From Streptomyces stelliscabiei (lineage in GTDB: Bacteria > Actinomycetota > Actinomycetes > Streptomycetales > Streptomycetaceae), in assembly GCF_014873495.1 (NCBI RefSeq), contig NZ_JADBGF010000001.1, positions 7,254,001-7,318,000 of the forward strand: a stretch of 64,000 nucleotides of DNA, written 5' to 3'. Under the pieces are notes generated by a model. That model saw only the letters and a list, made by a program, of their open reading frames with translations. It was not told the origin of the DNA and ran no database searches. The position numbers and the translations under genes were made by a program. This document shows positions 28,785 to 36,995 of the stretch, piece by piece; position 1 is the first letter of the stretch; every line of letters begins with the position of its first letter.

Positions 28785-28943
28785 TCAGCCCTCCGACCCG
28801 CCCCGTGTCACGAGGGACGCGATCTGTTCGGTGTAGCGGCGGCGGTCGTGGTGTTCGAGGTCGAGGATCTCCTCGAAGCCCCAGTGGAAGTGGTAGGCGA
28901 CGTACGCGATCTCCTCGTGCAGCCGGTCGGTCGCGTACGTCAC
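28785..28943 (-). CDS. 52-aa CIS-cluster protein (DUF6760-like)
   Basis: GTG start at 28943 overlapping the preceding stop (GTGA). The peptide VTYATDRLHEEIAYVAYHFH then WGFEEILDLEHHDRRRYTEQ is recognisable as the very short protein found next to tube genes in actinobacterial and cyanobacterial eCIS loci. The layout of an acidic/aromatic helix-turn-helix resembles the second product of phage tail-assembly-chaperone gene pairs. It probably works with the 184-aa protein encoded just upstream. Confidence 0.8.
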   Translation of the reverse strand: MTYATDRLHEEIAYVAYHFHWGFEEILDLEHHDRRRYTEQIASLVTRGGSEG

Positions 28944-29494
28944 GATTCCCCCAGGCGGCTCCCGCCGAGTTCGACCTCGAACGGCTCGGAGCAGTGGGGG
29001 CACTCCACGGCCGCGCGGGTGTGGCCCTCCGCGTTGACCTGCCGGTAGAAGTCCTGGAGGAACGCGAGGTCGGACGCGAACATGTTCTCCACGATCCCGT
29101 CGTGGACCATCGGGAGGTTGCCCAGCCGGGTGATGACCCGGCCGAGCAGCACGACCGACAGATACGCCGGGTTCTCCTGGACGCGGACGTCCCGCAGCGG
29201 GATCAGCTCGTCCCGGGCGGTGGCGAGACGCATCACGCCCTCCCGGTGGACGTTCCCCGCCTCGTCGACGTACCCGCGCGGCAGCTCGAACGGGAACTCC
29301 GTCCGCAGCCGCTGCGCCGCCGGCGCGACCGCCGGGGCGGCGGCGGGAGGGACGGCGGTGGTGGGAAAGGGGGACGCGACCGAAGCCGCCTCCTCCCCGG
29401 CCCCCGCCACCGCACCCACCGCACCCGGACCCGCACCGGGGACGTCCACGATCGAGCCCGCGCCCGCGCCGGCCCTGCCAGCCGTGCGCCGCAT
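28940..29494 (-). CDS. CIS tube-associated protein with C-terminal CPxC zinc-binding pair
   Basis: 184 aa; ATG at 29494 overlaps the stop of the tube gene by one base. About 60 Ala/Gly/Pro-rich residues precede the conserved part: FPFELPRGYVDEAGNVHREG, TARDELIPLRDVRVQENPAY, and LSVVLLGRVITRLGNLP. Near the C-terminus AAVECPHCSEPFEVEL has a CxxC. By position and size it resembles phage tail-assembly chaperones that guide tube/tape assembly. Function inferred only from context. Confidence 0.72.
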   Translation of the reverse strand: MRRTAGRAGAGAGSIVDVPGAGPGAVGAVAGAGEEAASVASPFPTTAVPPAAAPAVAPAAQRLRTEFPFELPRGYVDEAGNVHREGVMRLATARDELIPLRDVRVQENPAYLSVVLLGRVITRLGNLPMVHDGIVENMFASDLAFLQDFYRQVNAEGHTRAAVECPHCSEPFEVELGGSRLGES

Positions 29495-29937
29495 TACTCG
29501 ATGACCAGTTCTTCGAAGACGATGGTCACCGTCTCGGTGAGCGCGGACGCCTCGCCGGCCTTCAGGGTGCTGGCGTCGATCTTGCTGCACCAGGCGTTGC
29601 GCATGTTGTACCGCTTCACCGGATTGTTCTGGTAATCCATCATGATGATCGACGCGTTCTTGCGCGCCGAGCTCATCTGGCCGTTGATGGAGTCGTTGAT
29701 CCACGTGTTGAACGCGGCCGACTGGGTCATACCGCGGACCACGGTGCACTGACCGTTCTTCTGCACACCCGGCAGCAGGTTGACCTCGGGCCGTCCCTGC
29801 GCGGAGTTCTGCTGGTACGTGATGACGTCCTGTTCGAGGGTGAGGCCGCTGACCTCCGCGAGGTACTCGACCATCACCCCGTCGATCTGCAGGCCGAAAT
29901 TGTGTGAGGTAAGGGCGTCACCCGGCGCGAGACTCAT
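29494..29937 (-). CDS. CIS inner tube protein (T4 gp19/Hcp-like, Afp1 type)
   Basis: 147 aa: SLAPGDALTSHNFGLQIDGV, YLAEVSGLTLEQDVI, then VVRGMTQSAAFNTWINDSI are signatures of the eCIS tube protein. Stacked hexamers of it would form the rigid tube that is pushed through the target membrane. It lies 92 bases downstream of the sheath gene in the same direction, the arrangement seen in most eCIS loci, and is expected to be one of the most abundant products. Confidence 0.93.
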   Translation of the reverse strand: MSLAPGDALTSHNFGLQIDGVMVEYLAEVSGLTLEQDVITYQQNSAQGRPEVNLLPGVQKNGQCTVVRGMTQSAAFNTWINDSINGQMSSARKNASIIMMDYQNNPVKRYNMRNAWCSKIDASTLKAGEASALTETVTIVFEELVIE

Positions 29938-30029
29938 CTGTTCTGTGTCCTTCTAGGGGGTCGGGCAGGGGGTGGGGCTGGAGAACTGGCTTGGTACGCG
30001 AACGCTGGTGGGCGCGGGCCGGCGAGGGC

Positions 30030-31607
30030 CTACTCCTCCAGCTCCCCGCTGCCGCTGGAGAACTGCGCCAGCCGGAAGATCACGAACTCGGCGGGCTTGA
30101 CCGGCGCGATACCGATCTCGCAGATGACCCGGCCGAGGTCGACCGACTCCGGCGGGTTGGTCTCCTCGTCGCACTTGACGTAGTACGCGTCCTCGGGCCG
30201 CTGGCCGAAGAGGGCGCCGCTGCGCCACTCGTTGACCAGGAACGCGGAGACGTTGCGCCGGATCCGGGCCCACAGGGCGTGGTCGTTCGGCTCGAACACC
30301 ACCCACTGGGTGCCGATCAGGATCGACTCCTCCAGGTAGTTGAAGTACCGGCGGATGTTGAGGTAGCGCCAGGCCGGGTCGGACGACATGGTGCGGGCGC
30401 CCCAGACGCGGATGCCGCGGCCCGGGAAGGCACGGATGCAGTTGACGCCGATGGGGTTGAGCAGGTCCTGCTCGCCGCGGGTGATCTGGAGTTCGAGATC
30501 CACCGCGCCGCGTACGACCTCGTTGGCGGGCGCCTTGTGGACACCGCGCTCGAAGTCGTTGCGGGCCCAGACGCCGGCGACGTGGCCGCTCGGCGGGATG
30601 ACGCGGGACTGGCCGCTGGCCGGGTCGAAGACCTTGATCCAGGGGTAGTAGAGCGCCGCGTACTTGGAGTCGTACCCGGCGGTCTCCTGGCGCCAGACCC
30701 GGATCTGCCGGGCGTTGAGGCCGGGCGGCGGGTCGATGACGGCGACCCGGTCGCCCATCAGCTCGCAGTGGGCGATCAGACCGAGCTGGACCGCCTTGAC
30801 GGCCTCCAGGTCGATCGCGCCGCGCTGGTAGGCGGCCATCAGGTCGGGCACGGCGACCATGGAGATCTCGTCCACGGCCTCCAGCCCGCCGAAGCCGGTG
30901 CGGTCGGCGGAGTCGCCGAGGTACTGGGCCGGGCCGGGGTGGCCGTCGTCCGCCGCGACCGGCGTGACGGGCGCGGGCGCGGCGGGGGCCGCCAGTGCCA
31001 CGGTCTGGTTGTCGGGGCGCGCGAGCTGCGCGGCCGGTGCCGTCTCCTGGACCGTGATGAGCTTGGAGCGCTCCTTGACCTGCGTGACGACGTAGTTGCG
31101 GCCGCCCTTCTTGGCGGTCACGTCGAAGGTCTCGACCGGCTTGTCGCCGTCCTTGACGATCAGCCGGAACCGTTCGGCCGGACCCTCGCCCTCGGGGTCG
31201 GCGACCTCGACGCTCAGCGAACCGCCCGCGATGGCGGTCACACTGAACGTGCCCAGCTGCTTCGGCTCGCCCGGCGGCAGCGCGGCCGGCGCGGCGGTAC
31301 CCGTCACCGCGGCCGGACCGCCCGCGGACGCGCCGCCCTGGTCGGTGCCGCCGACCCGGACGACGTACGCGGCGCTGCCGCCGTTGTTGAAGAACCCGTA
31401 CACCGAGTGCGCGAGGTAGTAGCCGTCGGTGAACTCGCCGAAGGCGGCGACGTACTGGGACCAGTTGGTCACCAGCGTCGGCTCGTTCAGCGGACCGGTC
31501 GGGGCCAGGCCGACGAAGGCGGCCACCGAGGTGCCCACACCCTCGATGGGACGCGAGCCGCTGGCCACCTCCTCGACGTAGACGCCCGGCGACAGGTAGG
31601 ACGGCAT
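30030..31607 (-). CDS. Contractile tail sheath protein (Afp2-4 type)
   Basis: 525 aa. The N-terminal motif PSYLSPGVYVEEVASGSRPI and the AAFVGLAPTGPLNEP segment, the central GRGIRVWGARTMSSDPAWRY and C-terminal IGIAPVKPAEFVIFRLAQ are diagnostic of phage-tail sheath proteins. A variable surface domain occupies about residues 95-290. Only one sheath gene is present. AAGGAG lies nine bases before the ATG. Contraction of this sheath drives the tube; it is the defining gene of the locus. Confidence 0.95.
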   Translation of the reverse strand: MPSYLSPGVYVEEVASGSRPIEGVGTSVAAFVGLAPTGPLNEPTLVTNWSQYVAAFGEFTDGYYLAHSVYGFFNNGGSAAYVVRVGGTDQGGASAGGPAAVTGTAAPAALPPGEPKQLGTFSVTAIAGGSLSVEVADPEGEGPAERFRLIVKDGDKPVETFDVTAKKGGRNYVVTQVKERSKLITVQETAPAAQLARPDNQTVALAAPAAPAPVTPVAADDGHPGPAQYLGDSADRTGFGGLEAVDEISMVAVPDLMAAYQRGAIDLEAVKAVQLGLIAHCELMGDRVAVIDPPPGLNARQIRVWRQETAGYDSKYAALYYPWIKVFDPASGQSRVIPPSGHVAGVWARNDFERGVHKAPANEVVRGAVDLELQITRGEQDLLNPIGVNCIRAFPGRGIRVWGARTMSSDPAWRYLNIRRYFNYLEESILIGTQWVVFEPNDHALWARIRRNVSAFLVNEWRSGALFGQRPEDAYYVKCDEETNPPESVDLGRVICEIGIAPVKPAEFVIFRLAQFSSGSGELEE

Positions 31608-31851
31608 GCTCTGCTCTCCTTGGGGTACGAGACAGGTCGCCTCTCACCCTCACGCGCGAAGCGCGTCCGTCGAAACGTCCTCGGGGACCTGATCGGGGGC
31701 ATGTCCGTTGCCCCGAGGGGCAGTCGGGCCGATCGGCGCGGACACACCCGGGCCGCCCCCCCGGCACCGGCCCGGCGGCAGCGCCCCCGTGAGCGCCCCC
31801 GAGCCCGCGCACGCTGCCCTTTCGGGCACCGCGACCGTGCACCTTCTCCTC

Positions 31852-31887
31852 CTGACCCGGCTCCCGCGCTCCCGGTAGCGTCCTGAC
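31852..31887 (+). promoter_or_regulatory. Leaderless promoter of first tandem membrane-protein gene
   Basis: CTGACC at 31852-31857, an 18-base spacer, TAGCGT at 31876-31881, then six bases to the GTG start at 31888. The spacing puts transcription initiation at the start codon. The whole element recurs before the next gene. The rest of the sheath-to-gene gap (31608-31851) holds only the sheath ribosome site and a small hairpin (acgcgc/gcgcgt, about 31651-31665). Confidence 0.65.
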
Positions 31888-33348
31888 GTGAGCCTGTGGA
31901 CTTCCCTCGAACCCGCCTCCGCGACTGTGGACCCCGGGAGCAGTACGACGGTGCGGTTGCGTCTGCGCAACACCGGTGACGTCGTCGACGAGTACCGTTT
32001 CGAGCCGGTCGGTGACATCGCGCCGTGGACGACCGTGGAGCCGCAGACGCTGCGGCTGTACCCGGGGACGACGGGGTCGGTGGATCTGACGTTCGCCCCG
32101 CCCCGCACCCCGGACGCGGTGGCCGGCCCGAACGCCTACGCGGTGCGGATCACGCCGACCGAGCATCCGGAGGCGACGACGGTTCCCGAGGGGAACCTGA
32201 CGATCACCCCGTTCACGGAGGTGCGGACGGAACTCGTGCCGCCGACGGTGAAGGGACGCTTCCGGGGGCGGCCGAAGCTGGCCATCGACAATGTGGGCAA
32301 CACCAAGGTCACCGCGTCGGTCAGCGGCAGTGACAACGGCGACCAGCTGTCGTACGACATCCATCCGAGCAACGTGCAGATCGAGCCCGGCCGCGCCGCG
32401 TTCGTGAAGGCCACGCTGAAGCCGCGCCAGATCACCTGGTTCGGGTCGAAGGAGGAGCGGCCGTACACCCTCGCGGTGAAGCGGTCGGGGGTCACGCCGC
32501 TCGACGTCGAGGGCACCTACGTGCAGCGGAGTTTCCTGCCCGGCTGGCTCGCCACCTGCCTCGCGATCTGCCTGGCCCTCGCGATCACCTTCGTGACGCT
32601 GTGGCTCGCCTACAGGCCGAGGGTCGTCAGCGCCGCCACCGAACTGCAGAAGACCGGGGTCAGCACGCTGGCGCCCAGCCCCTCGGCGCCGGCGTCGACC
32701 CCGCCGCCGCCCACGCCCTCCGCCCCGCCCGCCTCCTCGCCGCCCCCGCAGGTGACGGAGACGGAAGCGGCGGGCACCGGTGGAGGCGGGTCCGGCGACG
32801 GCAGCGGCGGCGGGTCCGGCGGCGGGTCCGAGCCGAAGAAGAAGCGCGCGCCCACGGCCGCGACCGCCGTACGGCAGCTGGCCGCGTCGGACCCGGGCGG
32901 CCGGCACATCTGCTACCGCGCCTTCGTGACCGGCAAGGGTTGGACGGCCCCGGAGTGCGACGGCGACACGGCCGGCACGGTGGGTCAGGCCCGGTCGCTC
33001 AAGGCCCTCAACATCGCGGTGTCCGGCGTCAACGGCACGGCCAGCGCCGCGTTCGTCCACAACCCCGACTCGACCAACGGCCAGGGCACCTATGGCGGGA
33101 AGCCCTGGTCGAGTGCGAAGGACGGCTTCGACAACTACTTCGGCAGCTCCAAGCCGGGCGCCCCGGACCTGCTGGGCTTCACCATCAACGTCGACGAGGG
33201 CGGCAGGGGGGTCTGCCAGTCGGTCCACCAGAAGGACCGGGGCTGGCAGAACCTGGCCTGCGACAAGCCGGGCGAGGGCGAGAACTACATCTTCGGCGGC
33301 ACCCTCGACAACGGCATCTGGCTCGAAGCCGTCAAGTTCACGGTGTGA
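31888..33348 (+). CDS. CIS-linked bitopic membrane protein with C-terminal ChW-like domain
   Basis: 486 aa, no signal peptide. Residues 1 to about 210 form Ig-like beta domains (SLWTSLEPASATVDPGSSTT, then IHPSNVQIEPGRAAFVKATL). A single membrane helix lies at about 218-241 (GWLATCLAICLALAITFV). A Pro/Ser/Gly linker (about 250-330) follows, then a C-terminal domain with GKGWTAPECDG, LNIAVSG and KDRGWQNLACD that matches clostridial hydrophobic W (ChW) repeats. Likely topology is N-inside, C-outside. Such proteins next to Streptomyces CIS loci have been annotated 'hydrolytic protein', but no catalytic motif is visible. Leaderless start, convergent to none, divergent from sheath. Confidence 0.85.
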   Translation: MSLWTSLEPASATVDPGSSTTVRLRLRNTGDVVDEYRFEPVGDIAPWTTVEPQTLRLYPGTTGSVDLTFAPPRTPDAVAGPNAYAVRITPTEHPEATTVPEGNLTITPFTEVRTELVPPTVKGRFRGRPKLAIDNVGNTKVTASVSGSDNGDQLSYDIHPSNVQIEPGRAAFVKATLKPRQITWFGSKEERPYTLAVKRSGVTPLDVEGTYVQRSFLPGWLATCLAICLALAITFVTLWLAYRPRVVSAATELQKTGVSTLAPSPSAPASTPPPPTPSAPPASSPPPQVTETEAAGTGGGGSGDGSGGGSGGGSEPKKKRAPTAATAVRQLAASDPGGRHICYRAFVTGKGWTAPECDGDTAGTVGQARSLKALNIAVSGVNGTASAAFVHNPDSTNGQGTYGGKPWSSAKDGFDNYFGSSKPGAPDLLGFTINVDEGGRGVCQSVHQKDRGWQNLACDKPGEGENYIFGGTLDNGIWLEAVKFTV

Positions 33349-33409
33349 CAGGGCCGCCCGGGCGGGCGCCGGTGGCCGTCGGGGCAGCCGGGCCTGCCCC
33401 GACGGCTCC

Positions 33410-33443
33410 TGACCGGACGCCGCCCGCCGCGTAGCGTCCTGAC
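33410..33443 (+). promoter_or_regulatory. Leaderless promoter of second tandem membrane-protein gene
   Basis: CTGACC at 33410-33415, 16-base spacer, TAGCGT at 33432-33437, six bases to the GTG at 33444. The -10 box, the six-base interval cctgac and the first codons are identical to the first copy, so the promoter was duplicated with the gene. Confidence 0.65.
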
Positions 33444-34838
33444 GTGAGCCTGTGGACATCCCTCGAACCCGCCTCCGCGACTGTGGACCCCGGGAGCAGT
33501 ACGACGGTGCGGCTGCGTCTGCGCAACACCGGTGACGTCGTCGACGAGTACCGCTTCGAGCCGGTGGGTGACATCGCGCCCTGGACCAGGGTGGAGCCCC
33601 AGACGCTGCGGCTCTATCCGGGGACGACGGGCACGGTGGAGCTGACGTTCGCCCCGCCCCGCACCCCCGACGCGACGGCCGGCCCGAACCCGTACGCGGT
33701 ACGGATCACCCCGACCCAGCACCCCGAGGCGACGACCGTCCCCGAGGGGAACCTGACGATCACGCCGTTCACCGAGATGCGGGCGGAACTCGTCCCGCCG
33801 ACGGTGAAGGGACGCTTCCGGGGGCGGCCGAAGCTGGCCATCGACAACCTCGGCAACACCAAGGTCACCGCCGCCGTCAGCGGCAGCGACAACGGCGACC
33901 AACTGTCGTACGACATCCATCCGAGCAACGTCCAGATCGAGCCCGGCCGCGCCGCGTTCGTGAAGGCCACGCTGAAGCCGCGCCAGATCATCTGGTTCGG
34001 GTCCAGGGAGGAGAGACCGTACGCGCTCGCCGTCCAGCGGGCGGGCGTCGCACCGCACGCCGTCGACGGCACCTACGTCCAGCGGGGGTTCCTGCCTGGC
34101 TGGCTCGCCACCTGCCTCGGGGTGGCCGTGGCCCTGGCGATCACCTTCGCGACGCTGTGGTTCGCCTACCAGCCCCAGGTCACCAGCGCCGCGACCGATC
34201 TCCGGCAGGCCGGTACGACGGCCCTGCCGAGCGGCAGCCCGTCCGCGATGGCACCGGCGCCGAGCATCTCGGCGGCGCCGCTCCCGTCGGAGACGCCCGA
34301 GGCTCCCCCGGAGGAGAAGCAGGAGCAGCAGGAGGAGCAGCCCGAGAAACCGGGTTCGGGCTCCGGCCCGGGCTCCGGGGGCTCAGGGTCCGGGTCCGGG
34401 TCGGAACCGGACACGAAGCCCACGGCGAAGAAGCCCGCCGCCGCCAAGGGGTTCGCCATCATCGGCCGGGGTTCGAACCGCTGCGTCGACGTCACGGACG
34501 CGAAGAACGGCAAGGGCAAGGACGGCACCCCGCTCCAGATCTGGGAGTGCGCCGGCACCGCCAACCAGAAGTGGGACTTCCGGGGCGACGGCACCGTGCG
34601 CTCCCTGGGGCTGTGCATGGACGTGGCGTGGGGCTCCCGGGACGACGGCGCCGTCATCCAGCTGGCCAGGTGCAGCGGCAACCCGGCCCAGCAGTTCGTG
34701 CTCAGCACCGAGGGGGACCTGGTCAACCCGCAGGCCGACAAGTGCGTCGACGTGAAGGACAACGGCACCGGCGACGGCGCCAGGCTCCAGCTGTGGACGT
34801 GCGCGGGCACGCCCAACCAGAAGTGGCGCGTGAAGTAG
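33444..34838 (+). CDS. CIS-linked bitopic membrane protein with C-terminal ricin-B lectin domain
   Basis: 464 aa. The N-terminal about 245 residues, including Ig-like domains and the membrane helix (about 219-242, GWLATCLGVAVALAITFATL), are nearly identical to the preceding gene product. The linker differs (Glu/Gln/Pro, then Gly/Ser) and the C-terminal domain is unrelated: a ricin-type beta-trefoil (about 338-464) with the repeated SNRCVDVTDAKNGKGKDGTP, CAGTANQKWDF, CAGTPNQKWRV elements. It probably binds sugars outside the membrane. The pair is a duplication with domain exchange. No catalytic motif is present. Confidence 0.88.
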   Translation: MSLWTSLEPASATVDPGSSTTVRLRLRNTGDVVDEYRFEPVGDIAPWTRVEPQTLRLYPGTTGTVELTFAPPRTPDATAGPNPYAVRITPTQHPEATTVPEGNLTITPFTEMRAELVPPTVKGRFRGRPKLAIDNLGNTKVTAAVSGSDNGDQLSYDIHPSNVQIEPGRAAFVKATLKPRQIIWFGSREERPYALAVQRAGVAPHAVDGTYVQRGFLPGWLATCLGVAVALAITFATLWFAYQPQVTSAATDLRQAGTTALPSGSPSAMAPAPSISAAPLPSETPEAPPEEKQEQQEEQPEKPGSGSGPGSGGSGSGSGSEPDTKPTAKKPAAAKGFAIIGRGSNRCVDVTDAKNGKGKDGTPLQIWECAGTANQKWDFRGDGTVRSLGLCMDVAWGSRDDGAVIQLARCSGNPAQQFVLSTEGDLVNPQADKCVDVKDNGTGDGARLQLWTCAGTPNQKWRVK

Positions 34839-34845
34839 GCCCGCC

Positions 34846-34870
34846 CCGGCGGGGGCCACGCCCCCGCCGG
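34846..34870. terminator. Bidirectional terminator between lectin-domain and ATPase genes
   Basis: ccggcgggggc (34846-34856) and gcccccgccgg (34860-34870) form an 11-bp perfect stem with a 3-base loop between convergent genes. Confidence 0.75.
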
Positions 34871-34904
34871 AGTGCACTGCCCGGCGGCAACCGCCGGACG
34901 CCCG

Positions 34905-36995
34905 CTACCAGTTGCCCTCGCCCGGCACCAGCCGCCCGGCCTTGCGGTACTCGCGCTCGGCGCCCTCCCGCAGATCGGCCGAGGTGACCGGCCCGCCCCG
35001 CCCGGCGGCGGCGTAGGCGGCGGTGACGACCGCGCTGCGGATGGAACCGCCGGCCAGCTCGAAGTCGCGGGCGACCGCCGCCGGGTCGGTGTCGTCCGCG
35101 CGGGGCACCGCGGCGAGGCTGTGCCGCCACAGGGCCAGCCGCTGGGCGGTGTCCGGGAACGGGAAGTCGACCACCAGATCCAGCCGCCGCGTGAACGCCT
35201 CGTCGATGTTGGCCCGCAGATTGGTGGTCAGCAGGGCGATGCCGTCGAAGGACTCCAGGCGCTGGAGCAGATAGGCGCTCTCCATGTTGGCGTACTTGTC
35301 GTGGGAGTCCTTGACCTCGGAACGCTTGCCGAACACGGCGTCCGCCTCGTCGAAGAGCAGCACGGCGTCCGTGCGGTCCGCCTCGGTGAAGATCCGTTCG
35401 AGGTTCTTCTCGGTCTCGCCCACGAACTTGTCGACGATCGAGGAGAGTTGCACGACGTAGAGGTCCAGGCCGAGTTCGGCGGCCACGACCTCGGCCGACA
35501 GCGTCTTGCCGGTGCCCGACTCGCCCGCGAAGAGCCCGAGGACCCCACGGCCCCGGCCGCCCCCGGCGCTCAGCCGCCAGTCGCCGAGGACCCGGTCGCG
35601 ATGGCGGGCGCGCAGCGCCAGTTCCCGCAGCTCGGCGAGGGGCTTGTCCGGCAGGACGAGGTCGTCCCAGCCGACGTCCGGGCGGATCCGGCGGGCGTGC
35701 CGTTCCAGACCGGAGGCCGACTGCAGCCGCGCGGCCAGCCGCAGATGGGCGGCGGTCACCTCGCTGCCGTCGAACGCCGCGAGGTCCACGGCCGCGCGGG
35801 CCGCCCGCTCGATCCGGTCACCGCCGAGCCGGTACGGGGCGACCGTGGCCGCCAGGTCGAACCCCGGCCCGTCCGCACCGGCACCGAGCGCCGCCGCCCA
35901 GGCCTCCACGGCACCCGAGGACTGCCGGGGCACGTCGAGGACCAGCGGATCACGGTCGCACCACTGCGGGTCGTATGGCTGCGGGCCGGTGAACAGCACG
36001 GACACGTCGGCCGTCGTCAGCGCCCGGAACAGCGGCCCCGGGTGCTCCGGCAGCGGCGCCACCACGACCGCGCACCCGCGCAGCCGGGCCTCGCGCAGCA
36101 GCGGGGGAAGCAGTCGGGCCGCCTCGTCCTCGGCCGCCGGGGGCGTGAAGTGCAGGGCCTCCACCCCCGCCGTGCGCAGGGCAGCCGAGGCCCGCGCCAG
36201 CCCGTCACCCTCCCGCCGCTCCCGCAGATGCACGGTGACCGGTGCGGCGGCCAGCCGGCCGGCCAGCCGGTCGGTGAACCCACCGTCCTCCGAGGTCGCG
36301 GACGCGGACATGGACGCGGAGGTGAACGAGGCCGCCGCCGGGAGCGACGGCGACGGCGCGAGCGGACGCACGTGACCGGCCAGCGCCGCGTCCATCGTGT
36401 CGTCGCCGAGCAGATGGGCGACCAGCCGGTCGGGCACCCTCAACTCCCTTCCGAGAAAGGGTCGTTCGGGCTCCTCGACGGTCAGCAGGCCGAGCGCGCT
36501 CAGCGGCGCCGAGGGCAGGAACCGGGCCCGCGCCCGAGCCAGCTGCACGGGCAGGCCGCACAGATCGAGCGCGAGCCCGACGGTGGCCCGGCGCCGGCTG
36601 ACGTCGTCGTTGAGGTACCCGTACAGCTGCTCGTAGGAGCGGTCCAGATCGGGGGCCAGGGCGATCAGCAGGATGCGCGTGTCCAGCTCGGTCAGCCCGA
36701 GCCGCCCCGCGAGCCGCTCCAGCGGACCGCCGGGAGCCACGCCCGCGCCGGCGGCGTCCTCGGCGTCCTCGAACACGGGGGCGTGCGGCCCCGCCGGCGG
36801 CTCCAGCAGATGCCGTACGCCCTCCTCGGACACGTACAGCCCCCGCAGCGGATCTCCGGCCGTCGGATCACCGGCACCGCGCTCCGCCACCAACTCGGCG
36901 ACCCGGTCGCGCAGTCGGGCGAGCCGGAGGAGGAGCGCGTCGGTGTCGGAGGACCCGGAGGTGCCGGAGGCCGCGTGGGTGGTGTGGGTGCTCAA
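34905..36995 (-). CDS. CIS-associated AAA+ ATPase (Afp15/Cis15 type)
   Basis: 696 aa. The N-terminal half is a helical, low-conservation region (starts near MSTHTTHAASGTSGSSD; alternative later starts possible). The AAA module begins near residue 480: Walker A GESGTGKTLSAEVV (about 490), Walker B VLLFDEADAVFGKRSEV (about 548), sensor LLTTNLRANIDEAFTRRLD with the arginine finger. eCIS loci nearly always encode this ATPase; its role in particle assembly is established as required in some systems but its mechanism is not. Its ATG overlaps the stop of the cap gene. Confidence 0.93.
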   Translation of the reverse strand: MSTHTTHAASGTSGSSDTDALLLRLARLRDRVAELVAERGAGDPTAGDPLRGLYVSEEGVRHLLEPPAGPHAPVFEDAEDAAGAGVAPGGPLERLAGRLGLTELDTRILLIALAPDLDRSYEQLYGYLNDDVSRRRATVGLALDLCGLPVQLARARARFLPSAPLSALGLLTVEEPERPFLGRELRVPDRLVAHLLGDDTMDAALAGHVRPLAPSPSLPAAASFTSASMSASATSEDGGFTDRLAGRLAAAPVTVHLRERREGDGLARASAALRTAGVEALHFTPPAAEDEAARLLPPLLREARLRGCAVVVAPLPEHPGPLFRALTTADVSVLFTGPQPYDPQWCDRDPLVLDVPRQSSGAVEAWAAALGAGADGPGFDLAATVAPYRLGGDRIERAARAAVDLAAFDGSEVTAAHLRLAARLQSASGLERHARRIRPDVGWDDLVLPDKPLAELRELALRARHRDRVLGDWRLSAGGGRGRGVLGLFAGESGTGKTLSAEVVAAELGLDLYVVQLSSIVDKFVGETEKNLERIFTEADRTDAVLLFDEADAVFGKRSEVKDSHDKYANMESAYLLQRLESFDGIALLTTNLRANIDEAFTRRLDLVVDFPFPDTAQRLALWRHSLAAVPRADDTDPAAVARDFELAGGSIRSAVVTAAYAAAGRGGPVTSADLREGAEREYRKAGRLVPGEGNW

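Noticed and set aside
32700..33348. Hydrolase activity of the tandem membrane proteins, as the common database name suggests
   Set aside because: No catalytic motif is visible; the C-terminal modules look like binding domains.
29953..33459. A 1168-codon minus-strand frame across sheath and the first tandem gene
   Set aside because: It runs in the wrong frame over the sheath gene and antisense to a clearly coding membrane-protein gene.
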